From: Chromera velia
Taxonomy: Eukaryota > Sar > Chromeraceae
Length of the DNA stretch: 22,692 nucleotides
Direction: 5' to 3'
NCBI GenBank assembly: GCA_018398765.1
Contig: JAHBMJ010002095.1
Span: 1 to 22,692 of the forward strand
Made by a program: the position numbers and the translations under genes
The notes under the pieces: model-generated
The model's input: only the letters and a program-made list of their open reading frames with translations
Told to the model about the DNA's origin: nothing
Databases searched by the model: none
Shown here: positions 19,860-22,692 of the stretch, one piece after another
Position numbering within the stretch: position 1 is the first letter of the stretch
Layout of the letters: every line of letters starts with the position of its first letter

Positions 19860-20017
19860 GAAAAACGGGTTGCAAATCACTTTTGAAGGCTGAAATCACT
19901 TAAAGGTTGGTGGGAAAAACGGGTTGCAAATGACTTTTGGGGTTTTAATCACTTGAAGGTTAGTGGGAAAAACGGGTTGCAAATGATTTTTAGGACTGAA
20001 ATCATTTGAAAGTTGGT
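19860..20017. repeat. Satellite array, continuation right of the second element
   Basis: About three more 53-bp units in the same orientation and register as the first block, starting with the right copy of the 8-bp target duplication. Confidence 0.9.
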
Positions 20018-20550
20018 GGGAAAAACGGGTTGCAAATAACTTTTGGGGGTTGAAATCAGTCTAAATCACTTAATGGAAGGTTGATGGGAAAAATTGGTTG
20101 TAAATGACTTTCCGGGCTGAAATTAAACTGAAATTGCCGCTGAATCACTCTTATTGCATTTTTGAAAGTTGAAAGCAAGTAAATAAATATAAACAAACTT
20201 TTTTTAAAAAATTGTATATACGAACACGTTCATCTGGGTCCGTTTTTCTTGAAACTTAGTGGGAAAAACGGGTTGCAAATAACTTTTGGGGGTTGAAATC
20301 AGTTTAAATCACTTAATGGAAGGTTGATGGGAAAAATGGGTTGTAAATGACTTTCCGGGCTGAAATTAAACTGAAATTGCCGCTGAATCACTCTTATTGC
20401 ATTTTTGAAAGTTGAAAGCAAGTAAATAAATATAAACAAACTTTTTTTAAAAAATTGTATATACGAACACGTTCATCTGGGTCCGTTTTTCTTGAAACTT
20501 GGTGGGAAAACCGGGTTGCAAATGGCTTTTAGGGCTGAAATCACTATTAG
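20018..20550. repeat. 243-bp higher-order repeat containing a satellite unit
   Basis: Copies 20018-20260 and 20261-20503 are in exact 243-bp register, with only a few substitutions and no visible indel. A third copy starts at 20504 and breaks off after about 45 bp. Each copy has a satellite-like unit, a second diverged unit (GGAAGGTTGATGGGAAAAA), and about 130 bp of unrelated AT-rich sequence with a T7A6 run and GTATATACGAACACGTTCAT. Confidence 0.92.
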
Positions 20551-20595
20551 TCTAGCTTAGTCTAGCTATTGGTACTAATTAAGTACATTAAATCA

Positions 20596-20619
20596 GTATA
20601 TTTTTTTAAAAAAATATAC
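20596..20619. repeat. Perfect 24-bp AT palindrome
   Basis: GTATA-T7-A7-TATAC, perfectly self-complementary. Related T7A6 runs occur at about 20193-20206, 20437-20450 and 20646-20660 in the same repeat region. Confidence 0.9.
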
Positions 20620-20654
20620 ATGCTAACATGTGCGTATATGTGTTTGTTTTTTTA

Positions 20655-20710
20655 AAAAATTGGTAGGGCCGGGGAAACCGGGTTGGAAATGACCTTTACG
20701 ACTCACATCA
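20655..20710. repeat. Diverged last satellite unit
   Basis: GGTAGGGCCGGGGAAACC followed by GGGTTGGAAATGACCTTTACGA is a decayed 53-bp unit and marks the right edge of the satellite domain. Confidence 0.65.
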
Positions 20711-21400
20711 CTACATTGAAGAAATGCACTGCAACAGTGTTCCAACATGCACTTTTGATTATAATTGCAATACTGTACAATATATATGCATAACAAAAAC
20801 TGATGATAGAAGGTTTTATCATGCATGTTGCGTCCCTACTAGTATATATATGGGGAACAGATATAGCTTAGTTTGTCAGAAGGTTCCCCTTTTTTCTGTT
20901 AGTCTCGTCTGTCTCGATTCTAGGAGCAAACTTATCGATCCCTTTCAATGCGCAGCTTATCACTCACCACTTTGTACAACATTGTTGCATGAAGCACGTC
21001 TGCGTTTGGAGAATTAAAAAGAAATGCCACCTACAAAAAAATGTACGGAGCAGAAGAAGAACCGAATGAGAGAAATAAAATCAACATCGGACTGTATCCA
21101 CAACCGATCGATGCGGGCAGGAATAAACAAAGACACAACGTTCATGCATGCACGCGAGAGGCCGGGAAAGTTTTCGACCTACTGTCGCATGAATTTATAA
21201 TTATCAATTTCTCAACTCTGCAGGGCGCCCTCCCTCTCCGTCTCCCCGTTTCCTTTCAAGCGCATCGATCTCAGCAGTCAGGTGGATCGACAGACCCTAC
21301 CTCAACGAAAGAAAGAAAAAGGAAAAAAGGAACTAAAACAAACGATGCAACGCCCATGCATCCACCGATCGACCGATCGATCGATGTATCCATCCACATT
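20711..21400. other. Stretch without a supportable gene
   Basis: Short plus-strand frames (97 codons at 20724, 134 codons at 21041) show no domain or repeat-free conservation that I recognise. Includes GATCGATCGATCGAT-type words near 21366-21386. Confidence 0.45.
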
Positions 21401-21402
21401 CC

Positions 21403-21500
21403 CAGACAGACAGACAGGCAGGCAGGCAGGCAGCCAACGAGCTAGACAAGCAGCTAGGCAAACAGGCGTAGAGGTCAGCAGACAGACAGACAGGGAAAAT
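21403..21500. repeat. CAGA/CAGG tetranucleotide repeats
   Basis: (CAGA)n passing into (CAGG)n at about 21403-21433, then GCTAGACAAGCAGCTAGGC-type degenerate repeats and a second CAGA run near 21478-21494. The D/R/Q-rich frames across it are repeat artefacts. Confidence 0.85.
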
Positions 21501-21574
21501 TGCATGAAGCAGAAAGGAGACGCATGGGTGTTTGACGAAAAGACCGGCAGTGCAGGACGTTCGAATCGGTTCGT

Positions 21575-21618
21575 GAATGCATGCGTGCGTGCGTCAGTCA
21601 GTCAGTCAGTCAGTCAGG
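21575..21618. repeat. GCGT then GTCA tetranucleotide repeats
   Basis: ATGCATGCGTGCGTGCG followed directly by about six GTCA units (21593-21617). Confidence 0.9.
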
Positions 21619-21797
21619 CTCGTTACTCACCTTCCTTTCTGTCTTTTGTTTGCATGCATACACGCTCGATCGATCGAAGGATCGTTCAACCAATCGACGT
21701 CCAGGACCAACTCGGTCTCTTTCTTTCTCACACCTTCCCCCCTCTCTGTCACTCAGTCCTCCCGTCCCCGCATTCCTCCCCGTGCATCTAGGTCTCC

Positions 21798-21908
21798 AGC
21801 TGCTACAGATAGAGTCAAGCTGAAGCTGAACGGCAAGCAATGCCCTTGACGCACACAGCTTCTACACATAGAGTAAGTCAACCTGAACGGCAAGCCATGG
21901 CATTGCCC
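21798..21908. repeat. Imperfect tandem duplication (about 59-bp offset)
   Basis: CAGCTGCTACAGATAGAGT to GAACGGCAAGCAATGCCC (21798-21845) recurs as CAGCTTCTACACATAGAGT to GAACGGCAAGCCATGGCATTGCCC (21857-21908), with small indels. Confidence 0.75.
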
Positions 21909-22054
21909 TGTCGGCCAATTTCTGCAGCTGTCTACTGGTCTCTCTGTGTTGTGTGTTCAGGGCCTGTCTACTACTTTTTTCAAGGATGTTCGTTCACGCG
22001 CTGGTACGGCACCTCCCATACGCCCTCACTCTCACCCCTCTCTCCCTCCTCCTT

Positions 22055-22393
22055 TTACTCTTTGGGTGAGATCTTGACGCTGGAGGGGAACTCTGGCGCG
22101 TCCCCGTCTCCGAAGCTGGGGGGGATCTTGCACTCGCCCTCCTCTGTAGACCCCATCACTGCCACCTCCGAGAAGGCTTCCTCGTACGTGTACGTGCAGT
22201 CGTTGCCCCCGTCTCCTCCGTGGAACATCGAGACGACCAGCATCTTGTTGAGGTCCTCGAAGTAGTCAACCACCATCGCGCCAGAGTTATCGTCATCGTC
22301 CCCCCCCTCCTTGTGGCACTCAGACATCTCCAGGCAGCCGTCGTCCTCCTCTGCGCACGCGGCGTCCTCGAATCCGCATCCCTTCAGGCCCTT
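22055..22393 (-). CDS. Terminal exon of an acidic cysteine-containing protein, function unknown
   Basis: Minus strand: pyrimidine-rich tract (C-run then TTTCTTGATTGTGCAG, AG at 22395-22394), then 112 codons in phase 0 to TAA at 22057-22055. The peptide starts KGLKGCGFEDAACAEEDDGC and carries six cysteines, a run of four aspartates (EGGDDDDNSG), MVVDYFEDLNKMLVVSMFHG and a TYTYEEAF segment. GC-rich wobble positions and even composition support coding. Upstream exons should lie at higher coordinates, partly beyond the window; a donor-like GTGAGA near 22506-22511 does not give a matching phase in any clear frame. No family recognised. Confidence 0.65.
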   Translation of the reverse strand, partial: KGLKGCGFEDAACAEEDDGCLEMSECHKEGGDDDDNSGAMVVDYFEDLNKMLVVSMFHGGDGGNDCTYTYEEAFSEVAVMGSTEEGECKIPPSFGDGDAPEFPSSVKISPKE

Positions 22394-22692
22394 CTGCACA
22401 ATCAAGAAAGGGGGGGGGGGAATATGGGAAGCAGGCCAATGCAATGTGTTGCAAACATGAACACGCAAGCAGACAGGTAATCCGACAAAACTACACACAC
22501 CATCTCACTTGCTCTTTCTGAAGGTACACCCTGATTCACATCCAACCAGCAACACCCACATAGCGAGAGAGACCCCGTATATATGTAGACAACTGAATGA
22601 GAGAATCAGACGAAGATGCCAGAAAGGCGACCATCCAGGCAGGCGCAAGAAAGTGCCGGGCGGGAGAGAGGGAAATGCCCCCCACCCCCCCC
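22394..22692. other. Presumed intron or 5' part of the minus-strand gene
   Basis: Contains G runs (about 22409-22420) and ends in a near-homopolymer C tract (22678-22692). No exon can be assigned with confidence. Confidence 0.4.

Overview
This is a eukaryotic nuclear window. Coding information is split into exons bounded by canonical GT/AG introns, and about two thirds of the window is non-coding or repetitive. Mixed base composition, dense GCATGC/TGCATGC words, long simple repeats in introns and a polyketide-synthase-related gene point to an alveolate alga of the chromerid type. That assignment is inference from style; there is no marker gene to prove it.

Layout. (1) 1-1290: a (CA)n tract, then sequence without a supportable gene, then a very GC-rich block (about 870-1060). 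(2) 1291-6165, plus strand: a nine-exon gene that joins in frame into a 715-residue protein with an acidic domain and C-terminal ankyrin-type repeats. Two exons are recognisable duplicates, and intron 4 carries a ~510 bp TTTC pyrimidine tract. (3) 6166-10146: no gene I can defend; AT-rich sequence, purine- and pyrimidine-biased tracts. (4) about 10147-15368, minus strand: a gene (or genes) whose large exon at 12491-14093 encodes the second half of a polyketide-synthase dehydratase fold followed by an acyltransferase fold that has lost its catalytic Ser and His. Smaller candidate exons lie on both sides; a (CA)n region and a ~500 bp GAAT/GGAA tract lie in its putative introns. (5) about 15520-20700: a palindrome-rich border, then a 53-bp satellite array (about 30 copies in the first block), interrupted by two nested inverted-repeat mobile elements (17269-18666 and 18702-19859) that landed about 35 bp apart in what was one satellite unit. 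The second has a perfect 8-bp target duplication. The array ends in a 243-bp higher-order repeat. (6) 20700-22054: simple repeats, no clear gene. (7) 22055-22393, minus strand: the terminal exon of an acidic, cysteine-containing protein whose upstream exons are not identified here.

The genes show no evident functional link. The most notable items are the triple-substituted (probably non-catalytic) acyltransferase domain in an unusual order after a half dehydratase fold, the two nested mobile elements with readable insertion history, and the tandem segmental duplication that created an extra exon in the ankyrin gene.
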